Shown here: in pieces, positions 25,987-34,446 of the stretch
Position numbering within the stretch: position 1 is the stretch's first letter
Layout of the letters: the number at the start of each line of letters is the position of its first letter
Origin: Blastococcus sp. TF02A-26
GTDB taxonomy: Bacteria; Actinomycetota; Actinomycetes; Mycobacteriales; Geodermatophilaceae
Direction: 5' to 3'
Length of the DNA: 64,000 nt
Assembly: GCF_003319125.1 (NCBI RefSeq)
Contig: NZ_QOHG01000013.1
Coordinates: forward strand, 62,001-126,000
The notes under the pieces: generated by a model
What the model was told of the DNA's origin: nothing
The model's database searches: none
The model's input: only the letters and a program-made list of their open reading frames with translations
Made by a program: the position numbers and the translations under genes

Positions 25987-27147
25987 ATGAGCAGCCCCCT
26001 CCGCGACCGCGTCGACGCCTGCCCCGGCGCGCTGCAGACCCATGCCGCCGCCGACGGCGGGCTGGCCCGCGTGCGGGTGCCCGGCGGCCTGGTCTCCCCC
26101 GCCCAGCTGCGCGTGCTGGCCGCCGCCGCCCGCGAGCTCGGCGACGGCGCGCTGGAGCTGACCAGCCGCGGCAACCTCCAGCTGCGCGGGCTGCCGGCCG
26201 GCGCGGAGACGTCGCTGGGCGACCGGCTGGCCGACGCCGGGCTGCTGCCCAGCGAGACGCACGAGCGGGTGCGCAACGTCCTGGCCAGCACGCTCTCGGG
26301 ACGGACGGCGGGCGGCACGCTCGACGTCACGCCGTGGGTCGCGGCGCTCGACGCCGGGCTGTGCGCCGACCCCGCGCTGGCCGACCTCCCCGGCCGGTAC
26401 CTGGCCACGCTCGACGACGGCCGCGGCGACGTCGCCGGTCTCGGTGGGGACGTCGGCCTGGTCGCGCTCGACGCCGGCACCGTGGCGCTGACCCTCGCCG
26501 GAGCCGACAGCGGGCTGCGGTGCGCCCCGCCCGACGCCGTGGAGCTGGCCCTCGCGGCGACCCGCGCCTTCCTCGCCGAGCGCACCGCCCAGGCCAGCAC
26601 CGCGTGGCGCCTCGCCGAGCTCGACGACGGCCCCGCCCGCGTCGCCGAGCGAGTGGGGACCTCGATGAGCGTTTCGCGCGCGGAGGTCCGGGGACTCTCG
26701 CGCGCGAAAGGCTCACTCCGCGCCGGCGTCGTCCCCCAGCTCGACGGGCGGACGGCGCTCGTGGCAGTCGTCCCGCTCGGCCGGCTGACGGCGGCGCAGG
26801 CGGAGCTGCTCGCGGCCACGGCGCCGACGGGTCTGCAGGTGACGCCGGGGCGCGCGGTCGCCGTCCCCGACCTGCCGGACGCCTCCGCGGCGGCCGCCCT
26901 CACCGCCGCCGGTCTCGTCCTCGACCCCGGCAGCCCGTGGTTGCAGGTGACCGCCTGCGCCGGCCGGCCGGGGTGCGCGAAGTCACTGGCCGACGTGCGG
27001 GCCGACGCCGCCTCCGCCGTCGCCACCGGGACGCTGCCGGCCGGCGGCGCCCGCCAGCACTGGGCCGGGTGCGGACGCCGCTGCGGCCGGCCGCGGGGCG
27101 AGGTCGTCGACGTCGTCGCGACGCCGGCCGGCTACTCGATCGGCTGA
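25987..27147 (+). CDS. cobG: Precorrin-3B synthase, CobG-like
   Basis: A 386-aa nitrite/sulfite-reductase-type protein. It has ferredoxin-like half-domains (ARVRVPGGLVSPAQLRVLA; ELTSRGNLQLRGL) and the 4Fe-4S/siroheme cysteine cluster TACAGRPGCAKS with WAGCGRRCGRP near the C-terminus. CobG hydroxylates precorrin-3A using O2 to allow ring contraction, so it marks the aerobic route. TAGCCT at 25971-25976 is a candidate -10. Residues of about 227-247 are translated from an inverted pair of a repeat that also occurs between genes nearby, so this stretch may be an insertion in the family alignment. Confidence 0.86.
   Translation: MSSPLRDRVDACPGALQTHAAADGGLARVRVPGGLVSPAQLRVLAAAARELGDGALELTSRGNLQLRGLPAGAETSLGDRLADAGLLPSETHERVRNVLASTLSGRTAGGTLDVTPWVAALDAGLCADPALADLPGRYLATLDDGRGDVAGLGGDVGLVALDAGTVALTLAGADSGLRCAPPDAVELALAATRAFLAERTAQASTAWRLAELDDGPARVAERVGTSMSVSRAEVRGLSRAKGSLRAGVVPQLDGRTALVAVVPLGRLTAAQAELLAATAPTGLQVTPGRAVAVPDLPDASAAAALTAAGLVLDPGSPWLQVTACAGRPGCAKSLADVRADAASAVATGTLPAGGARQHWAGCGRRCGRPRGEVVDVVATPAGYSIG
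26665..26716. repeat. Inverted pair of a REP-like repeat inside cobG
   Basis: The forward copy (26665-26690) shares GAGCGTTTCGCGCGCG exactly with the palindrome at 27145-27176. The reverse copy (26691-26716, read on the other strand) shares TTCGCGCGCGAGAGTCCC exactly with the copy at 36305-36332. The pair stays in frame with cobG and adds about 20 residues. Confidence 0.7.
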
Positions 27148-27176
27148 GGAGCGTTTCGCGCGCGAAACGCTCCTCA
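27145..27176. terminator. 32-bp perfect palindrome holding both stop codons of convergent genes
   Basis: The sequence is its own reverse complement around 27160/27161. Its left end TGAG supplies the cobG stop and, on the other strand, the same TGAG supplies the stop of the GlgC-like gene. It is likely a bidirectional terminator and a member of the GAGCGTTTCGCGCGCG repeat family. Confidence 0.75.
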
Positions 27177-28355
27177 ATCGGACTCGGGGTCGGGGAAGCG
27201 GGCGCCGGCGGCGATCTCCGCGCCGTCCTCGACCCGCACCCCGCGGCCGACCAGCGTGATGTCGCCGTCCCCACCGACCGAGGCGCCGCCGCCGACGTCC
27301 ACGCGGTCGTCGATCACGGCGCGGGTCACCGTGGCCCCCGCCCGCACCCGCACCCCGGGCAGCAGCACCGAGTCCACGACCGTCGCGCCGGCCTCCACGA
27401 TCACGCCGGGCGAGAGCACCGACCCGCGCACGTCGCCGGAGACCCGCGTCCCGCCGGAGAGCAGGCTGTTCTCGATCCGCCCGTCGTCGAGCACCCGCGC
27501 CGCGCTGTGCCGGCCGCCGCGGGTGTGCACCGGCCACGCGTGCTCGTCGAGGTCCAGCGGCGGCTCCTCGGCCAGGAAGTCCTGGTGCGCCTCCCAGTAC
27601 GAGGTCACGGTGCCGACGTCGCGCCAGTAGCCGTCGAACCGGAACGCGCGCGCGGCGCCGTCCCCGGTCTGGGCGGGCAGCAGGTGCGAGCCGAGGTCCT
27701 CGAGCCCGTCGTCCCCCACCTCGTCGGCCAGCGCCTCCAGCCGGTCGAGGGTCGGCCGCGGGCTGAAGACGAACACCTCGTTGGTGGCCGTCGTCGTCGC
27801 CGGCTCGTCGGGCTTGTAGGCGTAATCGGCGACCCGGCCGTCGTCCCCGACCCGGACGATCCCGTAGCGCGCGGCGTCGTCGGCGGCGACCTCGGTGGTC
27901 ACCATCGTGACCTCGGCGCCGGAGCCGAGGTGGGCGTCGACGACCTCCCGGTAGTCGAGCTTGTAGACGGCGTCGGAGCTGACGACGACGAGCGCGTCGG
28001 GGTCGAAGCCGCGGACCAGCTCGGCCTGCCGCCACAGCCCGTCGGCGGTGCCCTCGGTCCACCCGCCGCGCTCGTTGCCCTGGAACGGCGGCAGCATCAT
28101 CAGCCCGCCGGTGGTGCGGTCCAGGTCCCACGGGCGGCCGTTGGCCAGGTGCTCGGACACCGACTGCGGCTGGTACTGCACCGAGACCCACACGTCGGCG
28201 ATGCCGGAGTGCTGGCAGTTGGACAGCGGGAAGTCGATGAGCCGGTAGACCCCGGCGAAGGGGACGGCGGGCTTGGCGCGCGTCTCGGTCAGCAGTTCGA
28301 GGCGGTTGCCCTTGCCGCCGGCGAGGACGAGGACGAGGACGCGGGGAAGGGCCAT
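27174..28355 (-). CDS. glgC: Glucose-1-phosphate adenylyltransferase family protein
   Basis: A 393-aa nucleotidyltransferase. The N-terminal signature [20 protein letters not shown] includes the nucleotide-binding loop. Sugar-phosphate motifs [12 protein letters not shown] and GTADGLWR follow, and a left-handed beta-helix occupies about 280-393. It makes ADP-glucose for glycogen or related alpha-glucan synthesis. The isolated position (no glgA/glgB nearby) and the N-for-T change after GGKG leave some doubt about nucleotide specificity. The ATG at 28355 is preceded by GGGGTCGAC; it diverges from cobH. Confidence 0.82.
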   Translation of the reverse strand: MALPRVLVLVLAGGKGNRLELLTETRAKPAVPFAGVYRLIDFPLSNCQHSGIADVWVSVQYQPQSVSEHLANGRPWDLDRTTGGLMMLPPFQGNERGGWTEGTADGLWRQAELVRGFDPDALVVVSSDAVYKLDYREVVDAHLGSGAEVTMVTTEVAADDAARYGIVRVGDDGRVADYAYKPDEPATTTATNEVFVFSPRPTLDRLEALADEVGDDGLEDLGSHLLPAQTGDGAARAFRFDGYWRDVGTVTSYWEAHQDFLAEEPPLDLDEHAWPVHTRGGRHSAARVLDDGRIENSLLSGGTRVSGDVRGSVLSPGVIVEAGATVVDSVLLPGVRVRAGATVTRAVIDDRVDVGGGASVGGDGDITLVGRGVRVEDGAEIAAGARFPDPESD

Positions 28356-28429
28356 GTCGACCCCGGTACCCGCGCACGACGGCGTCCCGAACCCGATGTC
28401 GGTGTTACCGGCACGTAGCCTCCTGGCCG

Positions 28430-29050
28430 ATGTACGCCTACGAGAAGGACGGCGCCGAGATCTACCGGCAGTCGTTCGCCACCATCCGCGCCGAGGCCGA
28501 TCTGGCCGGGCTGCCCGAGGACGTCTCCCGGGTCGTGGTCCGGATGATCCACGCCTGTGGCCAGGTGGACCTGGTCCCCGACGTCGCCTTCTCCCCCGCC
28601 GTGGTCTCCCGCGCCCGGGCCGCGCTGGACGCCGGGGCACCGGTGCTCTGCGACGCGCAGATGGTCGCCTCCGGCGTGACCCGCAAGCGGCTGCCGGCGG
28701 GCAACGACGTCGTCTGCACGCTGAACGACCCGCGGGTGCCCGGCCTGGCCGCCGAGCTCGGCACCACCCGCAGCGCCGCGGCGCTGGAGCTGTGGCGCGA
28801 CCGGCTCGAGGGGGCCGTGGTGGCGATCGGCAACGCGCCGACGGCGCTGTTCCACCTGCTGGAGATGGTCGAGGCCGGGGCGCCGCGGCCGGCCGCCGTC
28901 CTCGGCATCCCGGTCGGCTTCATCGGGGCCGCCGAGTCCAAGGACGCGCTGGCCGCCACCGACCTGGAGCACCTGGTGGTGCGCGGGCGGCGCGGCGGCA
29001 GCGCGATGACCGCGGCGGCGGTCAACGCGATCGCGAGCGACGTCGAATGA
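28430..29050 (+). CDS. cobH: Precorrin-8X methylmutase
   Basis: A 206-aa isomerase that moves the C11 methyl group to C12, converting precorrin-8X to hydrogenobyrinic acid. The catalytic histidine is His41 in [36 protein letters not shown] and [13 protein letters not shown] are family blocks. A -10-like TAGCCT at 28416-28421 precedes the ATG by 8 nt without a ribosome site. The stop overlaps the ATG of cobIJ, so the two are coupled. Confidence 0.95.
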   Translation: MYAYEKDGAEIYRQSFATIRAEADLAGLPEDVSRVVVRMIHACGQVDLVPDVAFSPAVVSRARAALDAGAPVLCDAQMVASGVTRKRLPAGNDVVCTLNDPRVPGLAAELGTTRSAAALELWRDRLEGAVVAIGNAPTALFHLLEMVEAGAPRPAAVLGIPVGFIGAAESKDALAATDLEHLVVRGRRGGSAMTAAAVNAIASDVE

Positions 29051-30549
29051 GCGGCCGTCTGTACGGGGTCGGGCTCGGTCCCGGAGACCCGGAGCTGGTC
29101 ACGGTCAAGGCCGCGCGGCTCATCGGCGCGGCCGACGTCGTCGCCTTCCACGCCGCGCAGCACGGCCGGTCGGTGGCCCGGGCGCTGGCGGCGCCCTACC
29201 TGCGCGCCGGCCAGGTCGAGGAGCTGCTGGTCTACCCGGTCACCACCGAGACCACCGACCACCCCGGCGGCTACCAGGGCGCCATCGACGAGTTCTACGA
29301 GGCCGCCGCCGCGCGCCTGGCCGCGCACCTGGACGCCGGCCGGGACGTCGTCGTCCTGGCCGAGGGCGACCCGCTCTTCTACGGCTCGTACATGCACATG
29401 CACAAGCGGCTGGCGCACCGGTACCCGACCGAGGTCGTGCCCGGCGTGACCAGCGTCAGCGGCGCCGCCGCCGCGGTCGGCCGGCCGCTGGTGGAGCGCG
29501 ACGAGGTGCTCACCGTGCTGCCCGGCACGCTGCCCACCGAGGAGCTCGCCGAGTGGCTGGCGACCACCGACTCGGCCGCGGTGATGAAGCTCGGCCGCAC
29601 GTTCCGCTCGGTGCGCGACGCCTTCGAGGAGGCGGGCGTGCTCGACCGGGCGCTGTACGTGGAGCGGGCGACCACCGAGCGCCAGCGCACCATGCCGCTG
29701 GCCGAGGTCGACCCGGACACCGTGCCGTACTTCTCCCTCGCGCTGCTGCCCAGCCCGCTGACCGAGCCCACCCCCGGCCCCGAGCAGTACGACGAGGACC
29801 GGCCGCGCACCGGCGAGGTCGTCGTGGTCGGCCTGGGCCCCGGCCAGCGCTCGTGGACGACGCCGGAGGTCGCCGCGGCCCTCGCCGCCGCCGACGACCT
29901 CATCGGCTACGGCCCCTACCTGGACCGGGTGGAGGTCAACCCGCGGCAGACCCGGCACGCCAGCGACAACCGCGTCGAGGCCGAGCGGGCGGCGCACGCG
30001 CTGGAGCTCGCGCGGTCCGGACGCCGGGTCGCGGTCGTCTCCAGCGGTGACCCCGGCGTCTTCGCGATGGCCGCCGCGGTGCTCGAGGTGGCCGACCGGC
30101 CGGAGTTCGCCGGGGTCGCCGTCCGCGTGCTCCCCGGGCTGACCGCGGCGCAGGCGGTGGCCTCCCGCGTGGGCGCCCCGCTGGGCCACGACTTCGCGGT
30201 CATCAGCCTCTCGGACGTGCTCAAGCCGTGGGAGGTCGTCCTCGATCGGCTGCGGCACGCCGCCCAGGCCGACCTGGTGCTCGCGCTCTACAACCCCCGG
30301 TCCAAGGCCCGCCCGCACCAGCTGGGCGAGGCGCAGAATGCGCTGCTCGACGTCCGCGACGCCGACACGGTGGTCGTGGTCGGCCGCGACGTCGGCGGGC
30401 CGGAGGAGAGCGTGCGGGTCACCACCCTCGGCGAGCTCGACCCCGAGACCGTCGACATGCGCTGCCTGGTGCTGGTCGGCTCCTCGCGCACCCGGGTCGG
30501 CCCCGGGGGCGCCGTCTACACGCCCCGGACCTACCCCGCCCCCGCCTAG
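29047..30549 (+). CDS. cobIJ: Fused precorrin-2 C20-methyltransferase / precorrin-3B C17-methyltransferase
   Basis: A 500-aa two-domain enzyme. Residues 1 to about 240 are the CobI-type SAM methyltransferase ([33 protein letters not shown]). After a short linker, residues of about 257-490 are the CobJ-type domain ([40 protein letters not shown]). Fusion of the two is known in actinobacteria. It delivers two successive ring methylations. The ATG overlaps the cobH stop, and the TAG stop lies in an inverted repeat. Confidence 0.95.
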   Translation: MSGRLYGVGLGPGDPELVTVKAARLIGAADVVAFHAAQHGRSVARALAAPYLRAGQVEELLVYPVTTETTDHPGGYQGAIDEFYEAAAARLAAHLDAGRDVVVLAEGDPLFYGSYMHMHKRLAHRYPTEVVPGVTSVSGAAAAVGRPLVERDEVLTVLPGTLPTEELAEWLATTDSAAVMKLGRTFRSVRDAFEEAGVLDRALYVERATTERQRTMPLAEVDPDTVPYFSLALLPSPLTEPTPGPEQYDEDRPRTGEVVVVGLGPGQRSWTTPEVAAALAAADDLIGYGPYLDRVEVNPRQTRHASDNRVEAERAAHALELARSGRRVAVVSSGDPGVFAMAAAVLEVADRPEFAGVAVRVLPGLTAAQAVASRVGAPLGHDFAVISLSDVLKPWEVVLDRLRHAAQADLVLALYNPRSKARPHQLGEAQNALLDVRDADTVVVVGRDVGGPEESVRVTTLGELDPETVDMRCLVLVGSSRTRVGPGGAVYTPRTYPAPA

Positions 30550-30609
30550 GCATGGGTACCGATACCCCTGTCCCGGAGCCCGGAGGCGGGGGTATCGGTA
30601 CCCATGCCT
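30548..30609. repeat. 21-bp inverted repeat between cobIJ and the MFS gene
   Basis: The arms at 30548-30568 and 30589-30609 are exact reverse complements, separated by 20 nt. The left arm holds the last bases of the cobIJ stop. The right arm holds the annotated ATG of the MFS gene (30604), so the structure could terminate cob transcription and also hide that start. Confidence 0.7.
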
Positions 30610-31893
30610 GACACGCCCGGGGCGGGAATGCGCCCGGGATCGTTCGCCTTGCGAAGGGTCGTGCCCTCCCCGACGCTCTCGCGCGCGCCCGCGTTCTGGA
30701 CGGCCGCCGGCCTGCTGCTCCTGGCCCTGGCCGCCTCGGGGGTGCCGACGCCGCTCTACCGCGTCTACTCGGAGCGCTTCGGCTTCGGCCCGGGCACGCT
30801 GACCGTCGTCTTCGGCATCTACGCGTTCGCGCTGCTGGTCTCGCTGCTCGTCGTCGGCGGGCTCTCCGACCACGTGGGACGACGTCCGGTGCTGGCCGGG
30901 GGCCTGCTGCTCATGGCCGGCGCGATGGTGCTCTTCCTGACCGCGGACGGCGTCGGCTGGCTGATGGTCGCCCGCGTCGTCCAGGGCCTGTCGATGGGCG
31001 CCCTGACCGGGACGCTCGGCGCGGTCCTGCTCGACTCCCAGCACCCCGACCGGCCGCTGGGGAACCTGGTCAACAGCGCCTCCCCCGGGTTCGGGCTGTC
31101 GGCCGGGGCGGTCGGTGCCGCGGTGGTCGTGGAGTACGTCGCCGAGCCGACCCGCTCGGTGTTCGCCGTCCTCGCCGTCGCCCTCGTCCTCGCCGCGGCC
31201 TCGGTGGTGCTGCTGCCGGAGACCTCCCCGCGCGCGCCGGGAGCCCTCGCCTCGCTGCGCCCCTCGGTCCGGGTGCCGCACCCCCAGCGGCCCGGGTTCG
31301 TGCTGGCGCTGCCCGTGGTCGCCGCTGCGTGGGCGCTCGGCGGCCTCTACCTCTCCCTGGGCCCGTCGCTGGCCGCGAACGTGTTCGGCGTCGAGGACCA
31401 CCTCGTCGGCAGCCTGCTGGTGCTGGCGCAGCAGGGGTCGGCGGCCCTCGGTGCGATCCTCGGCCGCGACGTCGGGCGGGAGCGCGCGATGGTCGGCGGC
31501 GCGCTGCTGTTCGCCACCGGCGTCCTGGGCACCATCGCCGCGCTGCTGACGGAGTCCATCGCGGTCATGTTCGCCTCCGCGGTCGTCTCCGGCCTCGGCT
31601 TCGGGCTCTCCTTCCTCGGCGCCGTCGCCACCATCACCGCCGGGGTCGCGCCGGCGGAGCGGGCCGGGCTGCTGTCGGCGGTCTTCGTCGTCGGCTACCT
31701 CAGCTTCAGCGTCCCGGCGATCGTCGCCGGCACCGTCTCCTCCTCGGTCGGGCTCCGGACGGTCGCCGAGGTGTACGCCGGCGTCCTCGTCGTCCTAGCG
31801 CTGACGGCGGTGGCCGGCGTCCTGCTGCGCCGCCGCAGCGTCCGGCGGGCGGACGCCGCAGCCGCGGAGCCCGCCCGCTCGCTCGTCGCCTGA
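30604..31893 (+). CDS. Major facilitator superfamily transporter
   Basis: A 429-aa protein with about 12 membrane helices and the MFS loop motif GGLSDHVGRRPVL after helix 2. It resembles drug/metabolite proton antiporters; the substrate is unknown. The frame opens at 30604 inside the right arm of an inverted repeat. An in-frame ATG at 30628 or GTG at 30658 may be the true start, since the first 20 residues are not hydrophobic or conserved-looking. It converges on the flavin reductase gene. Confidence 0.85.
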   Translation: MPDTPGAGMRPGSFALRRVVPSPTLSRAPAFWTAAGLLLLALAASGVPTPLYRVYSERFGFGPGTLTVVFGIYAFALLVSLLVVGGLSDHVGRRPVLAGGLLLMAGAMVLFLTADGVGWLMVARVVQGLSMGALTGTLGAVLLDSQHPDRPLGNLVNSASPGFGLSAGAVGAAVVVEYVAEPTRSVFAVLAVALVLAAASVVLLPETSPRAPGALASLRPSVRVPHPQRPGFVLALPVVAAAWALGGLYLSLGPSLAANVFGVEDHLVGSLLVLAQQGSAALGAILGRDVGRERAMVGGALLFATGVLGTIAALLTESIAVMFASAVVSGLGFGLSFLGAVATITAGVAPAERAGLLSAVFVVGYLSFSVPAIVAGTVSSSVGLRTVAEVYAGVLVVLALTAVAGVLLRRRSVRRADAAAAEPARSLVA

Positions 31894-31897
31894 GCGG

Positions 31898-32518
31898 TCA
31901 GCGCCCCGGGTACGGGGTGGCCTTGAGCGCCCGCGCCAGGTGCGCGGCGTTCTCCGCGAGGGTCGTCGTGGTGGAGGCGACCGCCTCCGGGGTCTCGTCG
32001 AGGTCGAGGTAGTCGCGGCTGCCCATCGCCTCGTCGTTCCAGTACGTCCCGCCCTGGGCCGGGATCGTGAAGCCGATGTCGTTGAGGCCCTGCATCAGGT
32101 CGGCGGTGATCTTGTGCGCGCCGTCCTCGTTGCCGACGACGGCGGTGACCGCGACCTTGCTGGTGACCAGGGGCCGGCCGGAGTCGTCGGTCTCCGACAG
32201 CTCCCCGTCCAGCCGCTCCAGCACCCGCTGGGCGACGCTGCTCATGTGCCCCACCCAGGTCGGGGTGGCGACGACCAGGATGTCGGCGGCCATCATCCGC
32301 CCGCGGATCGCCGGCCAGGCGTCGCCCTCGCCCATGTCCACCTCGACGCCGGGCTTCACGTCGTGGTCGACGACGCGGACGACGTCGCCGGTGACGCCGT
32401 GCTCGGCGAGGGCCGCGAGCACCTCGCGGGCCATCTTCTCGCTGCTCGAGGGCTTCGGGGAGGGCGACAGGGTGCAGATCAGGGCAAGGGCGGTCAGGGG
32501 CGACGCGGTCTCGGTCAT
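31898..32518 (-). CDS. Flavodoxin-like NAD(P)H-dependent FMN reductase
   Basis: A 206-aa flavodoxin-fold protein. It has an N-terminal strand and phosphate-binding region (ALICTLSPSPKPSSSEKMA) and TPTWVGHMSSVAQRVLERL around the flavin ring, the NADPH-dependent FMN reductase/WrbA-like pattern. The role could be quinone or flavin reduction. The ATG at 32518 is preferred over one ten codons upstream because GGGGTCGAC precedes it and similarity starts at MTETAS. Confidence 0.78.
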   Translation of the reverse strand: MTETASPLTALALICTLSPSPKPSSSEKMAREVLAALAEHGVTGDVVRVVDHDVKPGVEVDMGEGDAWPAIRGRMMAADILVVATPTWVGHMSSVAQRVLERLDGELSETDDSGRPLVTSKVAVTAVVGNEDGAHKITADLMQGLNDIGFTIPAQGGTYWNDEAMGSRDYLDLDETPEAVASTTTTLAENAAHLARALKATPYPGR

Positions 32519-32547
32519 GTCGACCCCGTGCCCCGGTCGGTTGCGCA

Positions 32548-33198
32548 CTACACGTCGGCGAGCAGGCCCCTGACCTGCGCCGGGGTGGCCGCTATGACCG
32601 CACCCGCCGCGCGCAGCTCGTCCGGCGCCGGCCCCCAGCCGGCGCCGATGCAGGGCAGCCCGTGGGCGGCGGCACCCAGGACGTCGTGCTCCCGGTCGCC
32701 GACCAGCACCGGCCGCGCTCCCCCGGGGTGCGCGGCGAGCGCGGCGGCCACGACCTGGTCCTTGTGCCGCACGGCGCCGTCGAGGGTCGCGCCGTGCACC
32801 GAGGCGAAGGCGTCGCGCAGCCCGGTGTGCTCGAGCACCCGGACGGCGAACGGCTCCGGCTTGCTGGTGGCGACCGCCAGCACCGCTCCCGCCGCGCGCA
32901 GCCCGGCCAGCAGGTCGCGGACGCCGTCGTACACGGTGACATCGAGCAGCGCCCCGGCCGAGTAGTGCGCCCGGTAGGCGGCCACGGCGCGCGGCACGTC
33001 GTCGGCCGGGACGCCGAGGACGAGCGCGAAACCGTCCTGCAGCGGCGGGCCGACCATGTCGCGCAGCTGCGCCGGGCTCGGCTCCGGCAGGCCGAGTTCC
33101 GCCGTCGCGACCCGGACCGACGCCCCGATGCCGGGGGTGGAGTCGACGAGCGTGCCGTCGAGGTCGAACAGGACCAGCCGGCCGTGCAGCGCGCTCAG
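32548..33198 (-). CDS. HAD-family hydrolase (phosphoglycolate phosphatase-like) with probable CTG start
   Basis: A protein of about 216 aa. HAD motif I is LVLFDLDGTLVDST, motif II is VATSKPE, the motif III lysine is in GAVRHKDQV, and motif IV is LVGDREHDV; the helical cap inserts after motif I. No ATG, GTG or TTG occurs between the family start and the upstream gene. A CTG at 33198 overlaps the TGA of the FusB-like gene in a CTGA junction, the same geometry as the GTGA/ATGA couplings elsewhere here. The start therefore appears to be CTG. Substrate unknown; 2-phosphoglycolate is possible. Confidence 0.78.
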   Translation of the reverse strand: MSALHGRLVLFDLDGTLVDSTPGIGASVRVATAELGLPEPSPAQLRDMVGPPLQDGFALVLGVPADDVPRAVAAYRAHYSAGALLDVTVYDGVRDLLAGLRAAGAVLAVATSKPEPFAVRVLEHTGLRDAFASVHGATLDGAVRHKDQVVAAALAAHPGGARPVLVGDREHDVLGAAAHGLPCIGAGWGPAPDELRAAGAVIAATPAQVRGLLADV

Positions 33199-33689
33199 GA
33201 GCCGAGCACCGAGTCGAGGAAGCCGTGCACGCGCGTGCGCAGCTCCGCCGTCCGCTCCGCGGCGACCTCGTCCGGGTCGCGCTCGCGCAGCCACGGCGGG
33301 ATCTCGGTGCGCGCCCGCTGCGCGCAGCCCAGGTCGGCGCAGATGTAGGTGCCGACCGTGTTGCCGTTGCGCCCGGACTCGCCGCTGCGCCGGGCGGTGA
33401 ACAGCGAGATGGCGTCGCCGGTCTGCGCGGTCTGGCAGAGCAGGCACATGGCCGCCGTCCGGCTGGACATCCTCGTGTCGGCGGCGCGCAGCGCGATGCC
33501 CACCGGCCGGCCCTCCCGGCGGACGACGAGGTAGCCGCGCAGCGGGGCCTTCGCGTCCCGCCAGCCGAGCAGCTCCAGGTCCTCCCACGGCAGCTGGTCG
33601 AGCTCGCGGGGCAGGGTGACCGAGTTCGCCTCGCCCTTGGAGCAGTTGACGAAGGAGCGGCGGATCTGTTGCTCGGTCAGGGGTTCCAC
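33195..33689 (-). CDS. FBP-domain (FusB/FusC-like) EF-G-binding zinc-finger protein
   Basis: A 164-aa protein whose C-terminal half has a four-Cys treble-clef pattern (CLLCQ and CADLGCAQ), with SRTAAMCLLCQTAQTGD typical of the FBP domain of FusB-type elongation-factor-G-binding proteins. Such proteins release EF-G from the ribosome, and some confer fusidic acid resistance; actinobacterial versions are uncharacterised. The GTG at 33689 overlaps the end of cobK by 13 bp. ATACTC about 8 nt upstream might be a -10 for a separate leaderless message. Confidence 0.8.
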   Translation of the reverse strand: MEPLTEQQIRRSFVNCSKGEANSVTLPRELDQLPWEDLELLGWRDAKAPLRGYLVVRREGRPVGIALRAADTRMSSRTAAMCLLCQTAQTGDAISLFTARRSGESGRNGNTVGTYICADLGCAQRARTEIPPWLRERDPDEVAAERTAELRTRVHGFLDSVLGS

Positions 33690-34420
33690 GTCTGTCGAGT
33701 ATCCGCCAGCCAGTCCAGCGCTTTCTCGACCGTGGCGACGACCGGGACCCCGTCGGGCAGCGGCGGGCGGCGGACCAGCACCACCGGGACGCCCAGGTCC
33801 CGGGCGGCGGTGAGCTTGGCCGCCGTCATGGCGCCGCCGCTGTCCTTGGTCACCAGCACCTCGACGGCGTGCTCGCGCAGGAGCGCCGTCTCCTCCTCGA
33901 CGGTGAACGGCCCGCGGGCGAGCACCACGGTGGTGCGCGGCGGCAGCGGCGGGTCCGGCGGGTCGACCGAGCGCACCAGCACCGCGCCGGTCAGGCCGGC
34001 GAAGGCGGCGAGCCCCTGGCGGCCCGTGGTGAGGAAGATCGACGCCGCGTCCCGGACCGACCCGGCCGCCTCCTCGAGGGAGTCCACCCAACGCCAGTCG
34101 TCGCCGGGGCCGGCCGACCAGCCGGGGCGCTGCAGCCGCAGCAGCGGGGTGCCGGTGGCGGCGGTCGCCGCCGCGGCGTTGCGCGTGATGGCCGCGGCGA
34201 ACGGATGCGTCGCGTCGACGACGGCGTCGACCTCCCCCAGCGCCTCCGCCAGCCCCTCGACACCGCCGAACCCACCGACCCGGACCTCACCGGGCGGGAG
34301 CACCGGGTCGGCCACCCGGCCGGCCAGCGAGCTCAGGACGTCGACGCCGGCCGCGACGAGCGCGGTGGCCAGTCGGCGCGCCTCGCCGGTGCCGCCCAGC
34401 ACGAGCACCCGCGGGCTCAT
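33677..34420 (-). CDS. cobK: Precorrin-6A reductase
   Basis: A 247-aa NADPH-dependent reductase of the C18-C19 double bond in precorrin-6A. The N-terminal nucleotide-binding loop is VLVLGGTGEARRLA, the conserved VVDATHPFAAAITRNA block is in the first half, and TKDSGGAMTAAKLTAA is the C-terminal signature. It is separated by 26 bp from divergently transcribed cbiD. The 3' end overlaps the FusB-like gene start. Confidence 0.93.
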   Translation of the reverse strand: MSPRVLVLGGTGEARRLATALVAAGVDVLSSLAGRVADPVLPPGEVRVGGFGGVEGLAEALGEVDAVVDATHPFAAAITRNAAAATAATGTPLLRLQRPGWSAGPGDDWRWVDSLEEAAGSVRDAASIFLTTGRQGLAAFAGLTGAVLVRSVDPPDPPLPPRTTVVLARGPFTVEEETALLREHAVEVLVTKDSGGAMTAAKLTAARDLGVPVVLVRRPPLPDGVPVVATVEKALDWLADTRQTWNP

Positions 34421-34446
34421 CGCACCCGCCCAGGCATGCTGGTGCC

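Noticed and set aside
33195-33689. Fusidic acid resistance determinant
   Set aside because: The FBP domain is present, but chromosomal actinobacterial members have no proven resistance role and nothing nearby suggests acquired resistance.
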